This document shows positions 27,100-36,080 of a stretch of DNA of 64,000 nucleotides, in pieces. A program made the translations under genes and the position numbers. This DNA is from Haloactinopolyspora alba (lineage in GTDB: Bacteria > Actinomycetota > Actinomycetes > Jiangellales > Jiangellaceae), in the NCBI RefSeq assembly GCF_003014555.1, contig NZ_PYGE01000004.1, positions 62,001 to 126,000 of the forward strand. The letters are read 5' to 3'. The first letter of the stretch is position 1; every line of letters begins with the position of its first letter. Below the pieces are notes generated by a model. The model was not told where the DNA came from and ran no database searches. It was given only the letters and a program-made list of their open reading frames with translations.

Positions 27100-28527
27100 A
27101 TGTGGACTCACTCCCGGTCTTCGGGACGACGCGGGGCGAAGAGCGGACGCACCGGGGGCGCGACGGGCGACGCCGTGATAGACGCGGCCGGTGTCGAGGC
27201 GCGCGCGCTCGACGAGACCGGCGCGTACACCGAGCCTGACGAGGCCTCGCTGCTGGGCGTCGATCACGTCCCGGTGCAGGCCGAGACATCGGCGGACAGC
27301 GACCACCGGATGGCGGAGGTCCACGAGTTGCACGGGGAACGCGAACGCGACGACGGCCACGCGTACACGAACGGCGCCGCACCGGCCGCCGAGGCGCAGC
27401 CACGCAACACCACCGGGCTCGACACCGAGGCGCTACGCGAGACCCTCGCGCTGGTGGGCGACCGCATCGACGAGCTCGGCTCCGACTTCTACGCCCAGTT
27501 GTTCGCGCTGGCGCCCGAGACCCGCGAGATGTTCGGCGCCGGCATGGCGGTGCAGCGGTCCCGGCTGCTCGGCGCCCTCGTGCACATCGTCGGCACCGCG
27601 GACGACCGTGACGACCTGGTCCCGTATCTCGAGGGCCTGGGGCGCGACCACCGCAAGTTCGGGGTCATCGATCAGCACTACGCCCCGGTCGGCTCGGCGT
27701 TGATCCTGGCGCTGCGCAACATGCTGGGCATTCAGTGGACGCCGCGGCACGAGCAGGCGTGGATCCAGGCCTACGACTGGATCGCGACGACGATGTCCGG
27801 TGCGGCTCAGCGCGACGCGGTCATCGCCCCGCCGTGGTGGGACGCCGAGGTCGTCTACCACCGCCGGGTGCTGGACGATCTGGCGGTCATCCAGGTGCGC
27901 CCGCACACGGACTACCCGTACCGGCCCGGACAGTACGCGTACCTCACGACCCCGCGCCGGCCCAAGATCTGGCGTGCGTACTCCATGGCCTCCGCGCCAC
28001 GCGACGACGGCCTGCTGGAGTTCCACGTCCGCACGGTCGGTGCCGGCTGGGTCAGCAGCGCCCTGGTCTGGCGCACCGAGCCGGGTGACGTGCTGCACGT
28101 CGGGGCGCCGCAGGGCCACGACATCGCCAGTCCGCGCTCCGAGAGCGACCTGCTGTGCATCACCGGCGGCACCGGCATCGCGCCCATCCTGGCCACGCTG
28201 CAGGAGCTCGAGCAGCGCCAGGACGGGCGCCGGGTGCACGTGTTCTACGCCGGGCGCGACCGCGACAGCCTCTACGCGCTGCCGCACCTGGAGTCGATCG
28301 GCGTGCGCTACCGCCGGCTGACCGTGGTTCCGGTGGTCTCGCCGGAGGGTCCCACCGACCGCAGCCCGCACCTGATGGGCAACATCGTCTCCGCGTACGG
28401 CGACTGGCGGCGGCACCGTGTCTACGTCGCCGGTCCGTCGTCGATGGTGTCCACCAGCATCGAGCGGCTGCGCGAGCAGGGTGTCGCCGAGGATCAGATC
28501 GTCTTCGACGATTACGGTCTCTGGTGA
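27100..28527 (+). CDS. Flavohaemoprotein (globin-FAD-NAD fusion) with long N-terminal extension
   Basis: A 475-residue, three-part protein. The globin domain (about 105-235) has the proximal His in LGRDHRKFGV. The FAD-binding barrel follows with RPGQYAYLTTPRRP and WRAYSMASAPR (RxYS motif). The NAD domain has CITGGTGIAPILATLQ, FYAGRDRDSLY and a C-terminal VYVAGPSSMV. This resembles nitric oxide dioxygenases. The first 100 residues are low-complexity, charged and absent from classical Hmp. The start ATG at 27100 is preferred because GGAGAGG abuts the earlier ATG at 27094. Confidence 0.88.
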   Translation: MWTHSRSSGRRGAKSGRTGGATGDAVIDAAGVEARALDETGAYTEPDEASLLGVDHVPVQAETSADSDHRMAEVHELHGERERDDGHAYTNGAAPAAEAQPRNTTGLDTEALRETLALVGDRIDELGSDFYAQLFALAPETREMFGAGMAVQRSRLLGALVHIVGTADDRDDLVPYLEGLGRDHRKFGVIDQHYAPVGSALILALRNMLGIQWTPRHEQAWIQAYDWIATTMSGAAQRDAVIAPPWWDAEVVYHRRVLDDLAVIQVRPHTDYPYRPGQYAYLTTPRRPKIWRAYSMASAPRDDGLLEFHVRTVGAGWVSSALVWRTEPGDVLHVGAPQGHDIASPRSESDLLCITGGTGIAPILATLQELEQRQDGRRVHVFYAGRDRDSLYALPHLESIGVRYRRLTVVPVVSPEGPTDRSPHLMGNIVSAYGDWRRHRVYVAGPSSMVSTSIERLREQGVAEDQIVFDDYGLW

Positions 28528-28537
28528 CGTATCCGCT

Positions 28538-28578
28538 CGTCTAGGTCTGTCTAAGGTCAGCTCTAGACACTCCTAGAG
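28538..28578. repeat. CTAG-rich cluster downstream of the AAA ATPase gene
   Basis: Three CTAG tetramers occur within 36 bases (28541, 28563, 28573). They form CGTCTAG and the small hairpin CTCTAG-acactc-CTAGAG (28561-28578). The cluster lies between the converging flavohaemoprotein and AAA genes and resembles clusters at 29819 and 37130. Confidence 0.6.
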
Positions 28579-28602
28579 AGCACGAGAGCCCGCGTGACCT
28601 CG

Positions 28603-29799
28603 TCAGGTGGTCGCGTGTGTGCGCAGATAGATGCCGAAGTGCGGCACCGTGAACGCGATGGTTCCGCGTTCGGCGGAGTACACCAGCCCCTTCTTGATCA
28701 GCGAGTCACGCGACGGCGACAGCGACGACGGCTTGCGCCCGAGGTACGTGGCGACGTCGGAGGTCGGCACCGCGCTGTCGTTCTCGTCCGACAGTGCGGC
28801 CATGGCGCACAGGTAGTCGCGCTCGGCCGGCGTGGCGCGCTCGTAGCGCGAGCCGAAGAACCCCACCGCCAGCTCGGCCTGTGCGTCCGGGGAGGCCACC
28901 CGCACGTCGTCGGCCGCGATCGGGTCCGTCGGCGCGTGGTCCCAGGTGACCTTGCCGTAGGCCTGGACGAAGTACGGGTAGCCCTCGGTGACCTCGTACA
29001 GCGCGTCGAGGGCCGACTGCTCGTAGCTGACCCCCTCTTCCGCGGCCGGGGAGACCAGGGCGTAGCTCGCGGCGTCGCGGTCCAGCCGGTCGATGCGGAC
29101 GTAGCGGAACAGCCGCTCGGAGTACGACTTGGACGCGGACAGCACGGCCGGCAGGTGCGGGAGCCCGGCGCCGACCACGACCAGCGGCAGTCCCTGCTGC
29201 GACAGCTCGTGGCAGGCCGCGCACAACGCCGAGACGTCCGCGGGCGGCACGTCCTGCATCTCGTCGACGAACACGGCGATGCCGACGCCGACGTCACGCG
29301 CGACAGACGCCGCGTCGACCAGCAGCTCGACCAGGTCGACCTCGAGGTCGCCGGTGTCGGCCCGGCCGGTGGCCGCGGGCACGTCGATGCCGGGCTGCCA
29401 GCGGTCGCGCAGCTTGGCGTCGTCGCCGGCGGAGCGCAGGGCGAAGGCCTTGAGCACGCCCAGGAACGTGTCGACCGCGTCCGGGTCGCGGTGCCGCGGC
29501 GACAGCTCACGCACGGCCATGTGCAGGGCTCCGGCGAGCGGGCGCCGCAGCGACTGGTCGGGCCGCGCCTCGATCTTGCCGGTTCCCCACATCCGGTTGA
29601 TGGCCTGCGAACGCAGCGAGTTGAGCAGCACCGTCTTGCCGACGCCGCGCAGCCCGGTCAGCACCAGCGAGCGCTCGGGGCGGCCCCGGGCGATGCGCTC
29701 GAGGACGACGTCGAACTGCTGGAGCTCACGGTCGCGGCCGGCCAGCTCTGGTGGGCGCTGACCGGCACCAGGGGCATACGGGTTCCGCACCGGATCCAT
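28603..29799 (-). CDS. AAA ATPase, ORC/Cdc6-like architecture
   Basis: About 398 residues. A leading RNPYAPGAGQRPPEL segment precedes the ATPase. The Walker A is GLRGVGKTVLLNSL and the Walker B is VFVDEMQDV. A sensor-like VVVGAGLPHLP and a lid region follow, and a winged-helix-like C-terminal block begins PTSDVATYLGRKPSSLSPSRD. Widespread actinobacterial proteins of this type are annotated simply as ATP-binding. The C-terminal wing suggests DNA contact. ATG at 29799 is used, and GTG at 29808 is an alternative. It stands alone and has CTAG-rich repeats on both sides. Its function is unknown. Confidence 0.82.
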   Translation of the reverse strand: MDPVRNPYAPGAGQRPPELAGRDRELQQFDVVLERIARGRPERSLVLTGLRGVGKTVLLNSLRSQAINRMWGTGKIEARPDQSLRRPLAGALHMAVRELSPRHRDPDAVDTFLGVLKAFALRSAGDDAKLRDRWQPGIDVPAATGRADTGDLEVDLVELLVDAASVARDVGVGIAVFVDEMQDVPPADVSALCAACHELSQQGLPLVVVGAGLPHLPAVLSASKSYSERLFRYVRIDRLDRDAASYALVSPAAEEGVSYEQSALDALYEVTEGYPYFVQAYGKVTWDHAPTDPIAADDVRVASPDAQAELAVGFFGSRYERATPAERDYLCAMAALSDENDSAVPTSDVATYLGRKPSSLSPSRDSLIKKGLVYSAERGTIAFTVPHFGIYLRTHATT

Positions 29800-29818
29800 G
29801 ATCGTCACTGTATGGGGT

Positions 29819-29850
29819 CGTCTAGCTCGAGCCGTAGATTTCGCTAGACG
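29819..29850. promoter_or_regulatory. Inverted repeat CGTCTAGC-N16-GCTAGACG before the AAA ATPase gene
   Basis: Perfect 8-base arms at 29819-29826 and 29843-29850 sit 20-50 bases upstream of the ATPase start, where promoter or operator sequences are expected. The arms contain the CTAG core seen in the downstream cluster, which points to a shared DNA-binding protein, possibly the ATPase itself. That last step is speculation. Confidence 0.45.
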
Positions 29851-29878
29851 GACGGATACGCGTGTCGCGCCGCCCCTA

Positions 29879-29937
29879 CCCCATGATCATCGGCACTTGG
29901 CCGTCATATAGGCCGGAAAGTGCCGATGATCATGGGG
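29879..29937. terminator. 20-bp perfect inverted repeat after the GH51 gene
   Basis: CCCCATGATCATCGGCACTT (29879-29898) pairs perfectly with 29918-29937. The 19-base loop contains two GGCC blocks able to form an inner stem. It starts 18 bases beyond the GH51 stop, so terminator function for operon A is likely. Its length and perfection also fit a dispersed palindromic repeat family. Confidence 0.65.
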
Positions 29938-29955
29938 ACATGGGGTGCGGTTCGG

Positions 29956-31464
29956 TCAGGTGGTCGTGAGCCGGATCGCGGTCCAGGACACCGCGGGCAG
30001 CGTCGCGGCGAGCGTCCCGGCGGTCAGTTGGACGTCTGCCGTGGGGTGCGGGGTGACCCGGTCCGGCTGCTGCTCGGTGTTGGTGGCCCGGACATCGGCG
30101 TCGTGGACGGTCCAGGCCTCGGCGACCTCGTGCGCGGCGAGCCCGCGCAGGTCGACCGTGACGCGCAGGTCGTCCTCGGTGGACCGGTTCACGACGAACA
30201 ACGTCAGCGTGCCGGCGTCGTCGTCGTGGGTCGCGACGGCATCGACCACGTCGACCTCGCCGAACCGCGCGGTGCGCACCGACGGGGACGAGTTCCGCAC
30301 CTGCAGCACCTCGCCGGACGCCAGCCGCGAGGTGAGTGCGAACGGATGGAACGTCGTCTGCCGCCACGCGTCGCCGCCGGGCTCGCTACGGATCGGGGCG
30401 ATCACGTTCGCCAGCTGCGCCTGGCACGCCACCGCGACCCGGTCGGTGTTCCGCAGCAGCGAGATCAGCAGGTTGCCGACCACCACGGCGTCGGCGACGT
30501 TGTACTCGTCCTCGATGATGCGCGGAGCGACCTCCCAGTCGGTCGGGTTTCCGGTCTCGCGGTGACGGCTCTGGTACCAGACGTTCCATTCGTCGAACGA
30601 GACGCCGATCCGCTTCCGGCTCCCCCGCTTCGCCGCGACGTGGTCGGCGGTCGCCGTCACGGCGGCGATGAACCGGTCCATGTCGACCGCCGAGGCCAGG
30701 AACGACGACAGGTCACCGTCGAACTCCTGATAGTAGGCATGGCAGGAGATGTGGTCGACGAGGTCGAACGCCTCGTCCAGCACCTCGGCCTCCCAGGAGC
30801 CGAACGTCGGCATGCCCGAGCCGGAGCTGCCGCACGCGACCAGCTCCAGGTCGCCGTCGATCATGCGCATCGCGCGCGCCGTCTCGGCCGCGAGCCGGCC
30901 GTACTCCCGGGCGGTCTTGTGCCCGATCTGCCATGGGCCGTCGAGTTCGTTGCCCAGGCACCACAGGGCGATGCCGTACGGTTCCGGCGAGCCGTGCTCG
31001 TGCCGGAGCCGCGACCAGCGGGTCCCGCCCGGGTGATTGGCGTACTCGAGCAGGTCGATCGCCTCCTGCACGCCGCGGGTGCCCAGGTTGACCGCCATCA
31101 TCGGCTCGACACCGGCCTTGCGCGCCCACCGGGCGAACTCGCCCAGGCCGAACTCGTTCGTCTCGATGCTGTGCCAGGCCGGGTCGAGGCGCCGGGGACG
31201 CTGGTCGACGGGCCCGACGCCGTCCTCCCAGCGGTACCCGGAGACGAAGTTCCCGCCCGGGTAGCGCACGAGGGACACGCCCAGCTCACGGGTCAGCTCC
31301 AGGACGTCCTTGCGGAAGCCGTCCTCGTCGGCGGTGGGATGGTCCGGCTCGAAGATCCCGGTGTAGACGCACCGCCCCATGTGCTCGACGAACGAGCCGA
31401 AGGTCCGCCGGTTCACCGGAGCGACCCGGAACGCCGGGTCGATGGTCAGGGTCGCGTTCAGCAC
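29956..31464 (-). CDS. abfA: Alpha-L-arabinofuranosidase, GH51
   Basis: A 502-residue intracellular enzyme that removes terminal alpha-L-arabinofuranose from arabino-oligosaccharides. The TIM barrel carries SLVRYPGGNFVSGYRWEDGV, the acid/base Glu173 in CLGNELDGPW and the nucleophile Glu292 in SFDEWNVWY. A C-terminal beta-sandwich follows. There is no signal peptide. The GTG at 31464 follows GGAGAA and starts the standard N-terminus (LTIDPAFRVAPV). It is the last gene of operon A after an ABC importer, which explains a cytosolic role acting on imported oligomers. Confidence 0.95.
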   Translation of the reverse strand: MLNATLTIDPAFRVAPVNRRTFGSFVEHMGRCVYTGIFEPDHPTADEDGFRKDVLELTRELGVSLVRYPGGNFVSGYRWEDGVGPVDQRPRRLDPAWHSIETNEFGLGEFARWARKAGVEPMMAVNLGTRGVQEAIDLLEYANHPGGTRWSRLRHEHGSPEPYGIALWCLGNELDGPWQIGHKTAREYGRLAAETARAMRMIDGDLELVACGSSGSGMPTFGSWEAEVLDEAFDLVDHISCHAYYQEFDGDLSSFLASAVDMDRFIAAVTATADHVAAKRGSRKRIGVSFDEWNVWYQSRHRETGNPTDWEVAPRIIEDEYNVADAVVVGNLLISLLRNTDRVAVACQAQLANVIAPIRSEPGGDAWRQTTFHPFALTSRLASGEVLQVRNSSPSVRTARFGEVDVVDAVATHDDDAGTLTLFVVNRSTEDDLRVTVDLRGLAAHEVAEAWTVHDADVRATNTEQQPDRVTPHPTADVQLTAGTLAATLPAVSWTAIRLTTT

Positions 31465-31540
31465 GTGGTGTTCTCCATTCGGGTGTTCGGGGTGCACCGG
31501 CGGCGCTGCCGGGGCTGACGTGGTGGCGGCCGGCGTCACC

Positions 31541-32464
31541 TCACCCCTTGATGCCGGCGTCGCCGACGCCACGGATGACGTGGCGCTGGAACAGCGCGTA
31601 GACGACCAGCAGCGGCAGCCCGCCGAGCACGGCCGAGGCCATCACCTGGGCGTAGCGCAGGCCGTAGGAGCCCTGCACGTTCGCCAGGCCGACCGGGATG
31701 GTCATCATCTGCGGGTCGGTGGTGACGATGAACGGCCACAGGAAGTTGTTCCAGGCCTGGATGAACGTGAAGATCGCGACGGCGACGAGGATCGGCTTGG
31801 ACATCGGCAGGATGACGCTCCAGACGATCCGCAGCCGCGACGCGCCGTCCACCCGGGCCGCGTCCTCGTAGTCCCTGGAGACGCCGTCGAAGAACTTCTT
31901 CAGGATGAACACCATGATCGGCGCGACGACCTGCGGAAGGGCGATGCCCCAGTAGGTGTCGACCAGCCCCAGCGTCACCATCTCGTCGAACAGCGGCACG
32001 ATGAGCACCTGCGGCGGCACCAGGATGCCGGCGACGACGATCGCGAACAGCACCGACCGGCCGGGGAACCGGGTGCGCGAGAACCCGTATGCGGCGAGCA
32101 CCGACACCACGAGCGTCAGCACGGTGACCAGGACCGAGACGACCGTGCTGTTCCAGAACCAGCGGACGATGTCGCCGTTGGAGAGCACGCTGGTGTACGC
32201 GTCCACGGTCACCGTCGAGGGAAGCAGCGAGAGCGGGATCCGTGTCGTCTCGGCCTCGGGCTTGAGCGACGTGGACAGCGCCCACGCGAGCGGGATCAGC
32301 CAGACGACGGCGAGCAGTGCCGCGCCGACCGCGACCGCCGCCGAGCCGAACGACCAGCGTGGCCCGGCTCCGCGGGCGGGGCGTGCGGCGCGGGCGGACG
32401 AGACGCCGGCACCGGGCTCACCGTTCCGGGCCGAGCGCGAACCGGCGACGTTGACCTGGGTCAT
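31541..32464 (-). CDS. Carbohydrate ABC transporter permease (MalG type), operon A
   Basis: A 307-residue inner-membrane permease with six predicted helices. The EAA loop EDAARVDGASRLRIVWSVIL contacts the ATPase. An N-terminal cytosolic stretch of about 40 Ala/Arg-rich residues precedes TM1. It pairs with the MalF-type permease, whose stop overlaps this start (ATGA); AAGGAGGAG precedes the ATG at 32464. No ATP-binding subunit gene is in the island, so a shared MsiK-like ATPase elsewhere is expected. Predicted cargo is alpha-arabino-oligosaccharides, from the GH51 gene that follows. Confidence 0.93.
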   Translation of the reverse strand: MTQVNVAGSRSARNGEPGAGVSSARAARPARGAGPRWSFGSAAVAVGAALLAVVWLIPLAWALSTSLKPEAETTRIPLSLLPSTVTVDAYTSVLSNGDIVRWFWNSTVVSVLVTVLTLVVSVLAAYGFSRTRFPGRSVLFAIVVAGILVPPQVLIVPLFDEMVTLGLVDTYWGIALPQVVAPIMVFILKKFFDGVSRDYEDAARVDGASRLRIVWSVILPMSKPILVAVAIFTFIQAWNNFLWPFIVTTDPQMMTIPVGLANVQGSYGLRYAQVMASAVLGGLPLLVVYALFQRHVIRGVGDAGIKG

Positions 32465-33399
32465 TGCGACTCCTCCTTGCGTCCCGAGAAGAGCCGGAAC
32501 TGGGCGACCGAGATGAGGATGATCACGGCGAAGAACATGTACGAGATCGCCGAGGCGTATCCGATGCGATAGCTCGTGAAGCCGGTCTCGTAGATGTACT
32601 GGATGATCGGCCGGGTCGAATTGTTCGGCCCGCCGTCGAGCATCAGATAGATCTGGTCGAAGATCTTCAGCGACGCGACCAGCTGCAGGACGACGATGAG
32701 CCCGGTGGTCCGGCGCAGCATGGGCAGGGTGACGCGCCACAGCCGCTGCCGCGGGGACGCGCCGTCGACCGCGGCGGCCTCGTAGAGGTGCTGCGGAATG
32801 CCCTGCAGCGCGGCGAGATAGAGCAGGAAGTTGAAACCGACGGTCCACCACGTCGTGGTGATGACCACCGAGAGCATCGCGACGCTCTCGTCGTTGAGCC
32901 AGCCCACCTCGGGCAGGCCGATGCCGGTGAGGAAGGCGTTCACCAGCCCGAAGCCCGGCTGGTACATCCACACCCAGATGAGCGTGACCACGGCGACGGG
33001 CAGCACGAACGGGGCGAAGTAGGCGAACCGAAGGAGCCAGCCGAACCAGCCGCTGCGGTTCGCGAGCAGCGCCATCACCAGCGCGATCGCGACCAGTGGC
33101 GGCGTGCTCATCAGCGTGAACGCCACGGTGTTCCACAGCGAGTCCCAGACGGCGGCGTCGCCGATCATCTCGGTCCAGTTGTCGAGTCCGAGGAAGGAGG
33201 CCTCACCGCCGGCGAGGCTGACGTTGAAGAAGCTCTGCCACAGCCCGGACACGACCGGCCAGATCATGAAGGCGGCGAAGAGCGCGAGGAAGGGCAGGAC
33301 GAACCACAGTCCCGCCAGGCGTTCGGTCCGGGGCGAGCCGGTCCGGGCCGTTGCCGTGCCCGACCGTCCCGCGGCGGTGCTCGATACGTTGACTGCCAT
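32461..33399 (-). CDS. Carbohydrate ABC transporter permease (MalF type), operon A
   Basis: A 312-residue permease. TM1 starts in LAGLWFVLPFLALFAAFMIW, and the EAA loop is LYEAAAVDGASPRQRLWRVT. The periplasmic-side segment LDGGPNNSTRPIIQYIYE is typical of the sugar CUT1 family. It lies 22 bases after the solute-binding protein gene and overlaps the MalG-type gene by four bases. Confidence 0.94.
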   Translation of the reverse strand: MAVNVSSTAAGRSGTATARTGSPRTERLAGLWFVLPFLALFAAFMIWPVVSGLWQSFFNVSLAGGEASFLGLDNWTEMIGDAAVWDSLWNTVAFTLMSTPPLVAIALVMALLANRSGWFGWLLRFAYFAPFVLPVAVVTLIWVWMYQPGFGLVNAFLTGIGLPEVGWLNDESVAMLSVVITTTWWTVGFNFLLYLAALQGIPQHLYEAAAVDGASPRQRLWRVTLPMLRRTTGLIVVLQLVASLKIFDQIYLMLDGGPNNSTRPIIQYIYETGFTSYRIGYASAISYMFFAVIILISVAQFRLFSGRKEESQ

Positions 33400-33421
33400 G
33401 TGAGTCTCCGTGGGGAAGAGG

Positions 33422-34732
33422 TCAGACCGGGGACGGGGTGTCCAGGAGCTTGAGCACGGCGGCGCGGAACTGCGCGACGGCCTGCTCGGGGGGCAGGTCT
33501 CCGGAGGTCACGCCGGCGAACGCGGCGGCGGCCTCGCTCTGCATCTGGGAGCCGGATCCGCTGAACCACGCCTGCGGATCGAACTGCACGTCGTCGGCCA
33601 CCTCGCGGTACTCCGACTGCGGGGTGAGGGCCAGGTACTCGTCGCTGGTGGCGACGGGCTGGTAGGCGGGGATGTGTCCGCCCGCGGCCCAGTCGACGCT
33701 GTGCTCGAGCATCCAGGCGATGTACTCGACGGTGGCGCGGGTGTCCTCGGTGCTGCGGTCGCGCTGGTGCGGCAGCACGAAGGTGTGCGAGTCGCCGGCG
33801 GTGCGGATGGAGCCGTAGACGTCGGGGAACGGCGCCATGCTGAACGGCAGCTCCGCGGTCGTGTAGGTGGTCACCTCCCACTCGCCGTTGAAGCTGAGCC
33901 CGGCCTGGCCGTTGGAGAACATCGCCACGCAGGCCGGATAGTCGGCGAACCTGGGCAGCAGGCCCTCGTCCGCGAGGTCGCGCATCAGCGTGAGCACCTG
34001 CACGGCCTTGTCGTCGTCAAGGATCAGCTCGGTGCCGGACTCGTCGAAGAACTCACCGTCGAGCTGGCGGTACAGCGAGTACCACAGCCGCCACGGGTTC
34101 GTCGTCTCGACCGACGCCCCGAACTGCCCGGTGACCTCCCGGACGGCGCGCAGCGCGTCCACCAGGCCGTCGACGCCGGAGAACGGCGCCAGCCGCCCGT
34201 CCGCGTCGAGCAGCCCGGCCTCGGCGCAGATCTCGGTGTTGTAGTAGGTGACGAACGGGTGGGTGTCGAGCGGGACGGCGTAGAGGTCGCCGTCGACGAG
34301 ACACCGTCGCCAGACGTCCGGGAGGAACTTTTCCTCGGTGATGCCCGCCTCGGTGAGCATGTTCCGTGGGAACGGGTCCAGCAGCGTGGTGGGGCTGAAC
34401 CCGCGCAGCCGTGACAGGTGCAGCGTCGCGACCTCGGGCGCCCGGCCGCCGGCTGCCGACATCGCGAGCTTGGTGTAGAACGGCGCGCCCCACGCGAACG
34501 TGTAGGCCTGCAGGGCCGTCCGGGGGTGTTCGTCCTGGAACTGCTCGTGCATCTGCACCAGGCGGGCGCCGTCCCCGCCGCCGAACAGGTTCCATTGCCT
34601 GACGCGTGCCCGTCCCGCGGCGACGTCCGGGGCGCCGCAGCCCGCCAGCGCGAGGCCGGTGGCGGCCGAGCCGGCGAGGAACGCCCGCCTGCTGAGTGGC
34701 GACGGGTGTCGTGCCCGTCCGTGAGTACCCAT
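33422..34732 (-). CDS. Sugar ABC transporter solute-binding lipoprotein, operon A
   Basis: A 436-residue CUT1 binding protein. The N-terminus has a twin-arginine motif (SRRAFLAGSAATGLAL) followed by the lipobox LAGC, so it is probably exported folded by Tat and lipidated. Blocks such as MHEQFQDEHP and FSNGQAGLSFNGEWEVT fit the family. It captures oligosaccharides for the two downstream permeases. It is first in operon A, with a palindromic operator about 55-67 bases upstream. Confidence 0.92.
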   Translation of the reverse strand: MGTHGRARHPSPLSRRAFLAGSAATGLALAGCGAPDVAAGRARVRQWNLFGGGDGARLVQMHEQFQDEHPRTALQAYTFAWGAPFYTKLAMSAAGGRAPEVATLHLSRLRGFSPTTLLDPFPRNMLTEAGITEEKFLPDVWRRCLVDGDLYAVPLDTHPFVTYYNTEICAEAGLLDADGRLAPFSGVDGLVDALRAVREVTGQFGASVETTNPWRLWYSLYRQLDGEFFDESGTELILDDDKAVQVLTLMRDLADEGLLPRFADYPACVAMFSNGQAGLSFNGEWEVTTYTTAELPFSMAPFPDVYGSIRTAGDSHTFVLPHQRDRSTEDTRATVEYIAWMLEHSVDWAAGGHIPAYQPVATSDEYLALTPQSEYREVADDVQFDPQAWFSGSGSQMQSEAAAAFAGVTSGDLPPEQAVAQFRAAVLKLLDTPSPV

Positions 34733-34785
34733 CCGTGACTCCTCCCGACCCGTCCTGGCGGCGGTTCATGTCGAGGTGACGGCAG

Positions 34786-34799
34786 TGTGAGCGCTCACA
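34786..34799. promoter_or_regulatory. LacI-type operator TGTGAGCGCTCACA before operon A
   Basis: A perfect 14-base palindrome with the central CG of LacI/GalR operators, followed on the minus strand by CACACT, a possible -10. A TTGACG lies slightly upstream (34815-34810). The site is 54 bases from the SBP start, so binding would block transcription. The likely regulator is the LacI protein encoded just upstream (34944-36008). Near-identical sites occur in the ara operon at 56236 and 57352. Confidence 0.8.
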
Positions 34800-34867
34800 T
34801 TCGGGTGAGCGTCAACAGGTCCGTGCTCGTCGTTTCCGGGGCCGACGAGGCGTCGGCGCCATGATGT

Positions 34868-34881
34868 CTACATCGATGTAG
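34868..34881. promoter_or_regulatory. Second palindrome CTACATCGATGTAG in the operon A control region
   Basis: A perfect 14-base palindrome in the LacI-to-SBP gap (34733-34943), unlike the TGTGAGCGCTCACA site. It may bind a second regulator or lie downstream of the LacI gene by chance. It has no terminator-like loop. Confidence 0.4.
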
Positions 34882-34943
34882 GAAGGAATGATGCCGAGCG
34901 GTGCCGGAGACGTCAACCCCCTCGCGGCACGTACGCGGATCGC

Positions 34944-36008
34944 TCAGGACAGCTCGCCGCCGACCGTCGACTCCCGGGGCTGCAGCGTGAAGTGCGCGAA
35001 GATCTCCCGGTGGGCGTCCGCGTCGTCGTCCGTCGACATCCGTCTGACCAGCAGTTCCACGGCCGTGCGGGCGATCTGCTCGCGGCCCGGGTCCACCGTC
35101 GTCAGCGTCGGCGTGCTGTAGCGCGCCTCCTCGATGTCGTCGAAGCCGACCACGGCGACGTCGTCGGGCACCCGGATGCCGTGCCGCAGCAGCACCCGCA
35201 GCGCGCCCAGGGCGAGGGTGTCGTTCATGGCGAACACGGCGTCGAACCGGACGCCGGAGTTCAGCAACCGCACCATCGCCTCGGCGCCGGTCGAGCGGTG
35301 CCAGGCTCCGGCGTCGGCGACCAGTTCGGGTGTCTCGTCGATGCCGGCGTCGCGCAGTGCCTGCAGGTAGCCCTGGTACCGCAGTGCCGCCGTGCCCATG
35401 AGCTCGCCGGAGTGGGTGCCGATGACGGCGATCCGCCGCCGGCCGGTCGCGGTCAGGTGCTGGACGACCGCCCGCGCGCCCGCGACGTTGTCGATGGTCA
35501 CGTGGTCGACGGGGCCGTGGAAGATCCGTTCGCCGAGCAGCACCATGGGGAACGACACGTTCAGGTGCTCCGCGTCGTCGGGCCCCATGGCCAGCGGGCT
35601 GAAGATCACGCCGTCCACGAGGTGGCCGCGCAGCCCCGAGAGCACGGTCAGCTCCCGCTCGCGGTCGGCGCCGGTCTGTTCCACCAGCACCGTGAGCCCG
35701 TTCTCGCGGGCGATGCGGATGACGGCCTCGGACAGCTCGGCGAAGTACGGCAGCCCGAGCTCCGGCACGGCGAGCGTGATGATGCCGCTGCGCCCTGCCC
35801 GCAGGTTCCGCGCCGTCAGGTTCATCCGGTAACCGAGCTCGTCGATGGCCTCGACGACCTTGGCCCGCGTGTGGTCGCGGATGTAGGGGTAGCCGTTGAC
35901 GACGTTCGACACGGTCTTCACCGACACGCCCGCACGCTTCGCGACATCGCGCATGGTGACGGGCGCGCCGTCCGGACGGCGTTCCGGGGCGTCGGTCACG
36001 ATCGCCAT
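34944..36008 (-). CDS. LacI family transcriptional regulator of operon A
   Basis: A 354-residue repressor. The helix-turn-helix and hinge lie at about 18-65 (VTMRDVAKRAGVSVKTVSNV then VNGYPYIRDHTRAKV). The periplasmic-binding-type sensor carries LVDGVIFSPLAMG, VTIDNVAGARAVV, FAMNDTLALGALR and VVGFDDIEEARY. It is encoded upstream of and in the same direction as operon A, so control of that operon is likely. The inducer is probably arabinose or an arabino-oligosaccharide. ATG at 36008 is used, and GTG at 35996 is an alternative start. Confidence 0.93.
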   Translation of the reverse strand: MAIVTDAPERRPDGAPVTMRDVAKRAGVSVKTVSNVVNGYPYIRDHTRAKVVEAIDELGYRMNLTARNLRAGRSGIITLAVPELGLPYFAELSEAVIRIARENGLTVLVEQTGADRERELTVLSGLRGHLVDGVIFSPLAMGPDDAEHLNVSFPMVLLGERIFHGPVDHVTIDNVAGARAVVQHLTATGRRRIAVIGTHSGELMGTAALRYQGYLQALRDAGIDETPELVADAGAWHRSTGAEAMVRLLNSGVRFDAVFAMNDTLALGALRVLLRHGIRVPDDVAVVGFDDIEEARYSTPTLTTVDPGREQIARTAVELLVRRMSTDDDADAHREIFAHFTLQPRESTVGGELS

Positions 36009-36080
36009 CGTAGGGCGCGCGGCACCGTCCGCGGATCGGTGTCGGCGCCACGGTGTACGGGTCGAGGACAGGACGCCACA

